Assembly: GCA_021780375.1 (NCBI GenBank)
Contig: JAJXYT010000019.1
Coordinates: 1-43,362, forward strand
Direction: 5' to 3'
Length of the DNA stretch: 43,362 bases
From: a bacterium
Lineage (GTDB): Bacteria > Verrucomicrobiota > Verrucomicrobiia > Limisphaerales > UBA11358
A program made the translations under genes and the position numbers. This document shows, piece after piece, positions 1 through 8,533 of this stretch. Below the pieces are notes generated by a model. The model searched no databases. It was not told the DNA's origin and was given only the letters and a program-made list of their open reading frames with translations. The stretch's first letter is position 1; each line of letters begins with the position of its first letter.

Positions 1-386
1 CGGGTCCACCATAGCGCGCCCAAGAGGAGGGTTTGCAACGCCAGGCTCAAGCCCCAATTTCTCTGGGCCACGTTGACGCCGACCGTTATGAGCAGCAACC
101 AGACCGCCAGCGTCCAGGCGAAGCTGAACCGCCGCAACAAACCGAGGCCGGCCACCACGAGCATCAGGCCCAGAATCGCCTGCGCCGTGCCGCCGAGCGC
201 CGACAGCGAATCGGCCAGCCCGTTGAGCGCACGCACGCGCTGGAACACCGTCAACGGCAACCGCAACCCGTCGAGGATGTTGAGGACGCCGACGAGCGCC
301 AGGACGAGGGCCAGCGGGACTTGCGGCCAGAGCACCGCCAACCGGTTCCGCATTCGCGGCGCGTGTTCGCTGGTATTGGCCTTCAT
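1..386 (-). CDS. N-terminal part of an integral membrane protein, cut by the window edge
   Basis: The reverse strand is open from an ATG at 386 to the left edge, giving 128 residues with no stop. After a short polar start (MKANTSEHAPRMRNR) the frame is strongly hydrophobic. Segments such as VPLALVLALVGVLNILDGL, AQAILGLMLVVAGLGLL and FAWTLAVWLLLITVGVNVA look like three or more membrane helices, which is why I prefer this frame to the Arg/Pro/Gln-rich plus-strand frames over the same bases. An in-frame TGA lies eleven codons upstream, so 386 is the first ATG. No clear Shine-Dalgarno sequence is visible. It lies 125 bp downstream of the PPK2 gene on the same strand. Bacterial N-terminal membrane modules of this shape occur ahead of several soluble domains, and the part that would identify the protein lies outside the window. 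Confidence 0.6.
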   Translation of the reverse strand, partial: MKANTSEHAPRMRNRLAVLWPQVPLALVLALVGVLNILDGLRLPLTVFQRVRALNGLADSLSALGGTAQAILGLMLVVAGLGLLRRFSFAWTLAVWLLLITVGVNVAQRNWGLSLALQTLLLGALWWT

Positions 387-510
387 CCGCTGATCCAGTT
401 TCGTCCAGGAAATTGCTCATGGCGCGCTCCGGGTGTCAAGCCAACGCCGCGCCGTTGCGGCAGAGCACCCGCATCAGGAAGCGCCATTGACCGCCGGTCT
501 GGAGTTCATT

Positions 511-1380
511 TTATTTCCCAAGCAACTTGCGGATGGATTGCAATTCCCGGCGGTGCGCCTGGCTGGGTTCGGGATAGCTCAGCTTCAGCGATTTCAAGGT
601 ATCGAGGGTGATTTGCGAAATAATGAGCCGGGCATTTTCCTTGTCGTCGGCTGGAACAATATACCACGGCGCATGGCGGGTACTGGTGGCGCCGAGGCAA
701 TCTTCGTAAGCCTTCATGTAATCCTTCCAGAATTTTCGTTCGGCGAGGTCGGCCTGACTGAATTTCCAGTTTTTCTCCGGGTCGGCAATACGTTCGAGAA
801 ACCGCCGGCGTTGTTCATCCTTGGACAGATGCAGGAAAAATTTAACGACGCGCGTGCCGTTGCGATACAGATGTCTCTCCAGATCCAGCATGGAGCGATA
901 CCGCTTTTCCCAAATCGTTTTCCCCTTGAGCAATTCCTCCGGAATTGGCCGGGCGCGGAGAATTTCCGGATGCACGCGCACGATCAGCACTTCCTCATAA
1001 TAGGAACGGTTGAAAATGCCGATCCGCCCGCGTTCCGGCAGGCGGCAGGTGGTGCGCCAGAGAAAGTCGTGTTCCAGGTCCTCGGTGCCGGGGTGTTTGA
1101 AGCTGAAAACCTCGCAGCCCTGCGGATTGACGCCGGACATGACGTGCTTGATGGCACCGTCCTTGCCGGCGGCGTCCATCGCCTGAAAAATCAGCAGCAC
1201 CGCGTAGTGGTTGTCGGCGTAAAGCCGGCCTTGCCGCCGGCTCAATTCCTTCGTGTGTTCGGCGAGGATTCTTTGATAATGCTCCTTTGAATGGTAAAAG
1301 GGCTTTACCTTCGTCGGCCATTTTTCAAGTTTGACCTTTTCACCTTCGCAGACCCGGAATGTTTCCGATTTAATTTTCAT
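511..1380 (-). CDS. ppk2: PPK2-family polyphosphate:nucleotide phosphotransferase
   Basis: This 289-residue cytosolic enzyme is expected to transfer phosphate between inorganic polyphosphate and nucleotides. The P-loop MDAAGKDG lies at about residues 68-75, followed by the family pattern [15 protein letters not shown] and the Walker B-like stretch [18 protein letters not shown] near 121-138. A basic lid region ([13 protein letters not shown]) follows. The length and the N-terminal block before the P-loop fit the single-domain PPK2 group annotated as polyP:nucleotide phosphotransferase. The reading frame is open to 1419, but residues before MKIKSETF look unrelated, so I start at the ATG at 1380. 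Whether it makes NTPs or consumes them cannot be read from the sequence. Confidence 0.93.
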   Translation of the reverse strand: MKIKSETFRVCEGEKVKLEKWPTKVKPFYHSKEHYQRILAEHTKELSRRQGRLYADNHYAVLLIFQAMDAAGKDGAIKHVMSGVNPQGCEVFSFKHPGTEDLEHDFLWRTTCRLPERGRIGIFNRSYYEEVLIVRVHPEILRARPIPEELLKGKTIWEKRYRSMLDLERHLYRNGTRVVKFFLHLSKDEQRRRFLERIADPEKNWKFSQADLAERKFWKDYMKAYEDCLGATSTRHAPWYIVPADDKENARLIISQITLDTLKSLKLSYPEPSQAHRRELQSIRKLLGK

Positions 1381-1618
1381 AGCGCGGCTAAAATGGAGCG
1401 GCCAACAACCACACGGCAAGCGCCATTTTTCAACGCGACAGGGCCCCGCGAGTCTTCGGGTTCTTTATCGCGCTGGCGTCATGAAACCGCCACGCCGATG
1501 ATTGCGGGATTTTTTATTACGGTGCCCGCAACGCGGCACTGACCTTGTGCCGGGACAAGTATCTGGTGACGTTGACGCCAATATCACCGGCGCCAACCGC
1601 CACCGCGATGGTCTGCGC

Positions 1619-2341
1619 CTAATGATGCCAATGACCTCCGCCTCCCCCTCCGCCTTGAGGTCCGGCTTGATAATGATAAGCTCCACCCGGATGGCCGCCG
1701 GGACGTGCTCCCTCTGAAGGCCCGCCTTGACTTTGATAGTGCCAGCCTCCCTGCCAATCCCGGTCGTGGCCATACCATCCCCACCCGCCCCAACCCCAAG
1801 CCGGGTACCAACCCCACCCGTACCAGCCCGGATAATATCCGTACCCGTATCCATACGGATAGTCAGAGTAGCCATCGTAGTAATACCTTCGCTCAACCGG
1901 CCAGAGGTGGATTTGTTTAACGGTCACCACCGGGTAAGTGTATTTGGCGCTCTGCACGGGCTCGCTTTCCAATCCGGCAACGGCGCCGGCCACTGTCACC
2001 AGCCGTCCCGGTTGGTAAACCTCCGGGTCCAGGAATTCCTTGCTGCTGGCGATAAAGCGCCCGGAAGTATTGGCATACTCCAACGGTCTGCCATCACCGC
2101 CCAGAGGCAGTTCCAGGACGTAAAGAGCGGTCCCGTTCGCGTCGTTGGCGGTTTTGATGATTCTGCCGCCCCAGATGACGATGGTTCCCTGGCAGGCGCC
2201 GGGATCCGCCTTCACTTGTGCCAGGGTCAGCGGTTGGGCCTGGTCCTGGAGGTTTCTGGCGATGGGATAAGTCACACAACCCGTTACCAGCACTGGGATC
2301 AATCCCAGCAGCAATATGCATTTTCCCAAACGAATTTTCAT
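1619..2341 (-). CDS. Slp-like outer-membrane lipoprotein with an aromatic/glycine-rich tail
   Basis: This 240-residue protein begins with a lipoprotein signal: a basic start, a hydrophobic core LLLGLIPVLVTGC, and the lipobox cysteine at residue 22. The mature part (about 25-150) has the look of the Slp family of envelope lipoproteins, with LTLAQVKADPGACQGTIVIWGGRII, an ELPLGGDGRP strand and a GRLVTVAGAVAG strand. The last 80 or so residues are low complexity, rich in Tyr, Trp, Gly and His (YGYGYGYYPGWYGWGWYPAWG), and end in Gly-His repeats. The start at 2341 is supported by GGAG 13 to 16 bases upstream and by the position of the signal peptide; 70 further codons upstream are open but unlikely. 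The function of Slp proteins is poorly known. The tail may anchor the protein or bind surface polymers, which is a guess. Confidence 0.82.
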   Translation of the reverse strand: MKIRLGKCILLLGLIPVLVTGCVTYPIARNLQDQAQPLTLAQVKADPGACQGTIVIWGGRIIKTANDANGTALYVLELPLGGDGRPLEYANTSGRFIASSKEFLDPEVYQPGRLVTVAGAVAGLESEPVQSAKYTYPVVTVKQIHLWPVERRYYYDGYSDYPYGYGYGYYPGWYGWGWYPAWGWGGWGWYGHDRDWQGGWHYQSQGGPSEGARPGGHPGGAYHYQAGPQGGGGGGGHWHH

Positions 2342-2771
2342 TTTAAGCCCTTTCTCCGGCGCCGTTTTGTTGTGAACCTTCTGGTGAAGCTGTTTCCTGG
2401 TTGCCGCAACGGCATTGGCAATTTCATCCTCGCATGAAGATTTTGACAAGCGGAAACGCCAACCCGTTGAATCATGGTCCCCGATCAACTGGCGGCCCAT
2501 CGGGTCGAATCTGCCAGAATGACGGCCCTGTCCGTTGGGTGTCAGTCCCAAAAACTGGCCGGGCGGCGCACACCACGCCGCCCGACCGCTCCCAGGAGTC
2601 CCTCGCTGTCCCCACTTTCACCTCCTGGTCGACCACCTCCTTCCCTTCCTCCTTCCACTCCCCCACCGTCTCCCTTTGTTACTCCCCGCTTTTTCGGCGG
2701 GGCCGGCAGGCAACTGCCGCGCTCTCGCGCAACTCGCCGGCGTCCGGCCCCCGCCCAAAATCAAGGATCGA
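2342..2771. other. Intergenic stretch with a pyrimidine-rich tract and one hairpin
   Basis: No convincing gene lies in these 430 bases. The plus strand from about 2590 to 2690 is almost entirely C and T (a purine tract on the coding strand of the neighbours). At 2684-2702 there is a six-pair stem (CCCCGC/GCGGGG) around a seven-base loop. It lies about 70 bases past the stop of the 43-residue gene but has no U tract on that strand, so it is not a standard intrinsic terminator. The end near 2342 should contain the promoter of the Slp-like gene; I see no clear -35/-10 pair. Confidence 0.5.
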
Positions 2772-2903
2772 TCACGCCGCCTTGGGGCTGGCGCCGGGAG
2801 CACCGGCTTGAAACTCCGTACCGGCCACGCCGATGCCCACGCCCATCGTCAGCGCCACCAGTCCGATGACAACGGTTCGCATTCGGTGGTAATTGGCATT
2901 CAT
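2772..2903 (-). CDS. Small single-span protein coupled to a response regulator
   Basis: This ORF encodes 43 residues, MNANYHRMRTVVIGLVALTM followed by GVGIGVAGTEFQ and a Gly/Ala/Pro tail. It has two basic residues ahead of a hydrophobic run of about 17 residues, so it is either a small membrane protein or a short exported peptide whose signal could be cleaved after AGIGVAG-type residues. Two features support it. Its ATG overlaps the TGA of the receiver gene by four bases (ATGA), and a strong GGAGGAA sits 8 to 14 bases upstream. The overlap implies translational coupling to the receiver. I do not recognise a family, and at this length similarity searches may miss homologues. Confidence 0.62.
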   Translation of the reverse strand: MNANYHRMRTVVIGLVALTMGVGIGVAGTEFQAGAPGASPKAA

Positions 2904-3382
2904 AACTTTCTTCCTCCCATGGCATTCTCCTGGTTTGACGCTTCCCGGGAGACGGCACTTCCCGTGTCCGGGCCCGCTCCGGCTGTTCCCGGCCCGGCCA
3001 TCCGCCGGGCAAAAACTTTTTCCACCACGTTCACCAGTTGCGCCGTGTTGAGCGGTTTCTCCAAAAAGGCCGACGCTCCCTGGCGGAGGCACTCCGCTTT
3101 CATCTCCGGGCTGCCCAAGGCCGTCAGCACCACAATGGGCAGGTCGGGAAAGACCTCGTGAATGGCATACACGACCGTCAGGCCCGTCACGAGCGGCATG
3201 CGCAGGTCGGTGATCACGAGATCCATTTGCCGTTGCCGGCCGGTGAGAAGCTCGATGGCGTCGCCGGCCCAGCTCGCGCAAGTGACCCTGGCTCCCGCGC
3301 CGGTCAGCACCTTCTCCAAGGCACGGAGCATCCGGGCGTCGTCATCCACAATCAGAACGGACTTGTTAAGGATACTGTTCAT
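2900..3382 (-). CDS. Stand-alone receiver-domain response regulator
   Basis: This 160-residue protein is a single receiver domain plus a short Gly/Pro tail with no output domain. The acidic pocket is VDDD at 12-15, the phospho-acceptor Asp is at 59 (VITDLRMP), the switch Thr is in VVLTALGS and the conserved Lys is in FLEKPLN. It probably works by protein contact, as CheY- or Spo0F-type proteins do. An AAGGAAGA motif about 12 bases upstream supports the start. It lies 164 bp downstream of the NtrC-type regulator gene on the same strand, so a kinase in this neighbourhood (4907-6028) may also act on it. Its last four bases overlap the start of the 43-residue gene. Confidence 0.88.
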   Translation of the reverse strand: MNSILNKSVLIVDDDARMLRALEKVLTGAGARVTCASWAGDAIELLTGRQRQMDLVITDLRMPLVTGLTVVYAIHEVFPDLPIVVLTALGSPEMKAECLRQGASAFLEKPLNTAQLVNVVEKVFARRMAGPGTAGAGPDTGSAVSREASNQENAMGGRKL

Positions 3383-3546
3383 CGTTTCTCAATCTTCCTT
3401 CGCAGGACCAGTGCCAGGAAACGAAGCCAGTGTGGAATTGTTTTATTTTCAGGAAGTTACAACAAAAGTGGGCCAAATTTCCGGCGCGAGCGAATCACCG
3501 TTTATGCCAGATTGGCAGTCCTGGCGCTGCCAATTTGGCGGATCGC

Positions 3547-4905
<1,359 letters not shown>

Positions 4906-4906
4906 C

Positions 4907-6028
4907 TCAGGATCTTTCCGTCAACGGCAGAAAAACGGTAAAGGTGCTGCCCTGGCCGTCGCCGCTCTCGCATTCGACGTGGCCGCCGTGTTCCGTGACG
5001 ATTTGCTGGACGAGGGCCAGCCCCAGACCCGTGCCCTCTTTCTTGGTGGTGAAAAACGGCGTGAACACACGTTGCTGTTGTTCCTCGGTCATGCCCTTGC
5101 CGTTGTCGCTGACGCGCAGCAACGCCTGCCGGCCGTCACGCCAGGTGCCGATGGTCAGTTCGCCGCCGCCGGGCATCGCCTCGCGGCTGTTGCGGATGAG
5201 GTTCAACAGGGCCTGCCACAATTGTTCGGCGTCGGCGTGGATCGTCGTGAGCGCCGGATCGAAATGAGTGCGCAGCTTCACGTTCGCCTGTTCGAGTTCG
5301 ACACGCAGGAACGCCAGTTTCTGCTCAAGAAACGCGTTCAAGGCCACCGGCTGCCGTTGCAGTTTGGGCAGGCGGGCGAATTGCAGATAATCCTCAATCA
5401 CGCGCTGGATGCGGCGGACCTCCTCGCGCATTTCATTGGCCAGCGTGCGTCCTTCGTTCGGCGAATCCCCGCCGGCCCGGGCCAGCCGGTCAATTTCCCG
5501 GTGGATCAGGTCAAGGTTCAGGGTGATGGAGCCGAGCGGGTTGCGGACCTCGTGGGCGACCTGGGCGGCCATCGTGCCGACCATCGCGAGCCGTTCGGCC
5601 TGAAGTTTGGCGGCTTCGAGCCGTTTGCGTTCCTTGATTTCCGCCTCCAACGCGGCGGTCCGCCGCTGCACCATTTCCTCCAGATGATAGTGCGCCGCTT
5701 GAAAGGCCGAGAGCAGATAGACCACAACTAAAAATAATGCCAGCAGCATCAACCCATTCCAGTAGGGAGTCAATGGATGCCGATAAATGTGGCCCGACAG
5801 GAAATCGGCGATAAACCACGCCACCGTGCTGACTGTGGCCAGAGTGATCCCTGTGTTCAGGCCCACGACCCAAGTGCCCCAGCAAATCGGCATCAAATAA
5901 AACGCCGACACGGCAAAATCACGCCCCGTGATATAATCCAAAACACAGATTAGCAACATCAACGCTGACGCCAGCGCCAACACCAGCGGCTTGGGCAAAG
6001 ATAAGAAGTGCTGTATGGGTTTGCTCAT
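4907..6028 (-). CDS. Membrane sensor histidine kinase, NtrB/ZraS type
   Basis: This 373-residue protein has four likely membrane helices in the first 110 residues (about 13-30, 40-56, 58-78 and 91-109) with only short loops between them, so it has no periplasmic sensor domain of note. A coiled linker (EEMVQRRTAALEAEIKERKRLEAA) leads to the dimerisation/phosphoacceptor domain with His159 in AAQVAHEVRNPLGS. The ATP-binding domain has the N box NLIRNSREAMP, the G1 box DNGKGM and the G2 box GTGLGLAL. It ends one base before the regulator gene at 3547-4905, which is its evident partner. The compact sensor suggests that it reads a membrane or intracellular signal. Confidence 0.94.
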   Translation of the reverse strand: MSKPIQHFLSLPKPLVLALASALMLLICVLDYITGRDFAVSAFYLMPICWGTWVVGLNTGITLATVSTVAWFIADFLSGHIYRHPLTPYWNGLMLLALFLVVVYLLSAFQAAHYHLEEMVQRRTAALEAEIKERKRLEAAKLQAERLAMVGTMAAQVAHEVRNPLGSITLNLDLIHREIDRLARAGGDSPNEGRTLANEMREEVRRIQRVIEDYLQFARLPKLQRQPVALNAFLEQKLAFLRVELEQANVKLRTHFDPALTTIHADAEQLWQALLNLIRNSREAMPGGGELTIGTWRDGRQALLRVSDNGKGMTEEQQQRVFTPFFTTKKEGTGLGLALVQQIVTEHGGHVECESGDGQGSTFTVFLPLTERS

Positions 6029-6284
6029 TACGTACAGATGCGACAGTCAGGGGTGGCTTTTGTTCGAGAAGTGCGGTTGGCGGCGGTTTTCTTTTCTTCG
6101 AACTGAAAACGGATATTGCATACGATGGTGGATAAAGAAGACGACCCCGGATGGACCCGGTCCACAACCGGCAGCAAAGTGCCAGTGTGCTTCCGAAGTT
6201 TGAAACGGCTTTCGGAATTCCCCGGAAAAGTTAAAAGCCACTCTCCGCCAGGCAGTTGCGCTTTCAAACAGCCAAGCGATCCTC

Positions 6285-6578
6285 TCAAGCCACTTGACGC
6301 ATCATATCTTCGCTGCCAAAGGGGTTCGGCGCGCGCAGAATACATTCGGGATCGTCGCGCCACAGACCGTCCACCAGGAAACGATAATGGTGTGTGCCTG
6401 GTGATAATTGCACCGTTGTCCGCCACACACCGTCCGCGCCTCTTTGCAGGTTGACGGGACGTTCCTGCCACCGGGTAAAATCACCCACCAGCTGCACACT
6501 CCGCGCATCGGGCGCGGAGAACGCGAAGGTTTGTGGTCGGCCCGGGCTGCCGCCTTTTGGGTATGTCTTAGGTGCCAT
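6285..6578 (-). CDS. Solo CBM48/AMPK-type glycogen-binding domain protein
   Basis: The protein is 97 residues long and consists of little more than one isoamylase-type early-set (CBM48) domain. Diagnostic pieces are TFAFSAPDARSVQLVGDFTRW, an RGADGVWRTTVQLSPGTHHYRFLVDG stretch and the end WRDDPECILRAPNPFGSEDMM. In glycogen branching enzymes and AMPK beta subunits this domain binds alpha-glucans. Here no catalytic domain is attached and none lies next to it. The ATG at 6578 is preceded by AAAGGAA at about 12 bases. The open frame continues upstream to 6689, with a Val/Glu-rich piece encoded by a nine-base repeat (6647-6670), which I treat as leader rather than protein. The protein may target partners to glycogen. 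Confidence 0.85.
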   Translation of the reverse strand: MAPKTYPKGGSPGRPQTFAFSAPDARSVQLVGDFTRWQERPVNLQRGADGVWRTTVQLSPGTHHYRFLVDGLWRDDPECILRAPNPFGSEDMMRQVA

Positions 6579-6839
6579 AGGATGTGATTCCTTTCTATGC
6601 GCTTCTTGCCGAAGCGTCCTGGATTTTTGCGATGCAGAATTCTTCTCCACTTCAACCACTTCAACCACTTCCCGCTTATACGATGACACGGAGTGAACTC
6701 AACCGTTTTGCGGGTCTTTTACCCACTCCGTGCCGCTGCGGCAGAAAATCCACCGCGGCAAATTTGCCTCTCGCAAAATCGGCTTTCGCCGGACACAGCT
6801 TAAGCCTGCCGCGAGAGCAAAGCAAACCTGAAGGCGAAT

Positions 6840-7400
6840 TTATTCGCCGGCCGCCCAGTGATATGGAACCGGCAACCGCTCGGCAAACGATGGTCGCGGC
6901 ACCGGGGCGGCCACTTGCCTGCGTGGTTGCCAACGATGACTCCAAGGCGCCGGGCGGTCTTTATTCCAGATGTAATGGCCGCCCAAAAAGGTCAGATCAT
7001 GCGCTTCCACCAGCGTTTTGATTTCATTCCAGGATTTTGACTGCGGGTGGCTTCTGCCGGCAGGCAGGGCCAGTACGGCAGCATCTTTGAGGCGCCGGTG
7101 GGCCGCCCAATTTTTAAGCCAGTCCGGCAATTCCGGCGGTGGCGGATGAAGGTGATTCAGGGCCAGCACAATCAAATCCGCGTTCGCAGCCACCGCCACC
7201 GTCAAAGCGGCCAGCGTTGGTTGTTTCAGGACATCGCGCCTCCAGGGCTTGATATCCCACTTGATCGCCTGATCCACGCGCAGCGCCACGCGTTCCAACA
7301 AACCGGCGGCGCGCGTGGCCGAATCGAAATCATCGTAAATAATCACGGCCTTCAAGATCGTGACGGGAAGGTTTTCTTTATGCTTGGCAGCGGTACTCAT
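6840..7400 (-). CDS. Protein of unknown function
   Basis: This 186-residue soluble protein has no signal peptide or membrane span. The start at 7400 is supported by a clear GAGGTG seven to twelve bases upstream; the frame is open to 7454. The first two thirds alternate hydrophobic strands and helices (VTILKAVIIYDDFDSATRAAGLLERV, LTVAVAANADLIVLALNHL, DAAVLALPAG), which suggests a Rossmann-like alpha/beta fold such as a receiver-like or universal-stress-like domain. The phosphoacceptor pattern of a receiver is not evident. The tail is Arg/Pro/Trp-rich. I do not recognise the family. Confidence 0.72.
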   Translation of the reverse strand: MSTAAKHKENLPVTILKAVIIYDDFDSATRAAGLLERVALRVDQAIKWDIKPWRRDVLKQPTLAALTVAVAANADLIVLALNHLHPPPPELPDWLKNWAAHRRLKDAAVLALPAGRSHPQSKSWNEIKTLVEAHDLTFLGGHYIWNKDRPAPWSHRWQPRRQVAAPVPRPSFAERLPVPYHWAAGE

Positions 7401-7592
7401 AAAATTCACCTCTTTTTTATTTCCGACACGCCAATGCGAAATTGGTTCAACCATGTGAATAATTTTCCCGGAAAGTTTTTAAACGCCAGTTTGAAAGGAG
7501 GCGGCTAATCCTGCTCCGCGCCCCCCAAAGGGGCGAAAAACCGGCGATTTTCTCCCTGGCCAGCCTCCGCGTTTTACCCGGCCGTTGGTTTT

Positions 7593-8438
7593 TTAAACCT
7601 CTTTGACCACACCCCAATAAACGTCGAGGTGTTTGCCGAGATAAAGCTTCACGGCCTTGACGAGCACATCGGCTTCAATTTGCTGGCCGCGCGCAATGAT
7701 GTCCTTGAGCGTCATGCCGGGACGGATCTGAAATGAGCCTTGCGCAATAATCGGGCCTTCATCCAACCGCATGGAAACGAAGTGCGCGGTGACCCCGGCG
7801 ATTTTCACCCCGCTTTCGTACGCCTGCCGGTAGGCCTGCGGACCGGGGAAGCTGGGCAGCAGCGACGGATGGATGTTGATGATTTTATTTTTGAACCGCC
7901 ACACGAAGTTTGGTGAAAGGATTTTCATAAACCGCGCGAGCACCACGAAGTCAATTCCCTGCTCTTCGAGCAGGCGCAAGGCCCGGGCTTCGGCGCGGGC
8001 GCGATCAGTCCAGGGGATGCGCGCGAACGGCAGGCTGAACTTTCTGGCGAGCGGTGCGAGGTCGGGTCGGTTGCCGAGAACGAGCACGGGGTCGGCCTTG
8101 ATTTCGCGCCGGTGGTGCGCGGTCAGGAGCGCATCAAAGCAATGCCATTCCTTCGTGACCATGATCGCGAAACGCTGCCGCCGGTTCGGCTCGGTGAACC
8201 GGATTTTGATTTCCATGCCCAGTTGCTGCGCCAACTGGTCCAAACCGGCGCGCAGGGCGGCGGCACGGCAATCGCTGTTTGGCCAGGAGGCCTGGAGCGT
8301 CATGCTGAATTGGCCGCGGGTGACCTGCTCCTCCAACGCCTCGATGTTGGCCATTTGCTGGAACAGAAAGGCGGTGACCCGCGCGATGACGCCGGTTTTG
8401 TCGCGCCCGATGACAGTGATGGTGGCAAATTGCCTCAT
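7593..8438 (-). CDS. purU: Formyltetrahydrofolate deformylase
   Basis: This 281-residue cytosolic enzyme hydrolyses 10-formyl-THF to THF and formate, balancing one-carbon units. An N-terminal ACT domain (residues 1-80, TITVIGRDKTGVIARVTAFLFQQ) is followed by a formyltransferase-like domain. The catalytic triad is visible as Asn188 and His190 in INIHPSLLPSFPG and Asp226 in SMRLDEGPI. The ACT domain and the length separate it from PurN. The frame is open to 8528, but the ACT domain begins at the ATG at 8438, which I use. It is divergent from the pilus ATPase gene with a 95-base gap. No purine or folate genes are adjacent. Confidence 0.95.
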   Translation of the reverse strand: MRQFATITVIGRDKTGVIARVTAFLFQQMANIEALEEQVTRGQFSMTLQASWPNSDCRAAALRAGLDQLAQQLGMEIKIRFTEPNRRQRFAIMVTKEWHCFDALLTAHHRREIKADPVLVLGNRPDLAPLARKFSLPFARIPWTDRARAEARALRLLEEQGIDFVVLARFMKILSPNFVWRFKNKIINIHPSLLPSFPGPQAYRQAYESGVKIAGVTAHFVSMRLDEGPIIAQGSFQIRPGMTLKDIIARGQQIEADVLVKAVKLYLGKHLDVYWGVVKEV

Positions 8439-8533
8439 TTTTGGCCGCGTCCGACTTTGCGGGTTTTTCAGGCCAAAACGCAACTTTTTTTCGCTGCGAT
8501 TGTTGATATAACACAGTAATCTGAACAATTCGC

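Noticed and set aside
433-1290. Long plus-strand ORF of 285 codons
   Set aside because: It is the complement of the PPK2 gene, which has clear motifs; the plus frame has no recognisable domain.
2684-2702. Hairpin CCCCGC/GCGGGG as terminator of the receiver/peptide genes
   Set aside because: No T-run follows on the relevant strand, and the loop is T-rich by chance within the pyrimidine tract.
6647-6670. Nine-base direct repeat (CCACTTCAA) before the CBM48 gene
   Set aside because: There are under three copies, and it has no link to the seven-base arrays; it is probably chance or leader sequence.
7519-7535. Hairpin CGCCCC/GGGGCG downstream of purU as a terminator
   Set aside because: On the purU strand the T-run lies before the stem rather than after it. 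On the plus strand the stem is followed by A residues, and no plus-strand gene ends there.
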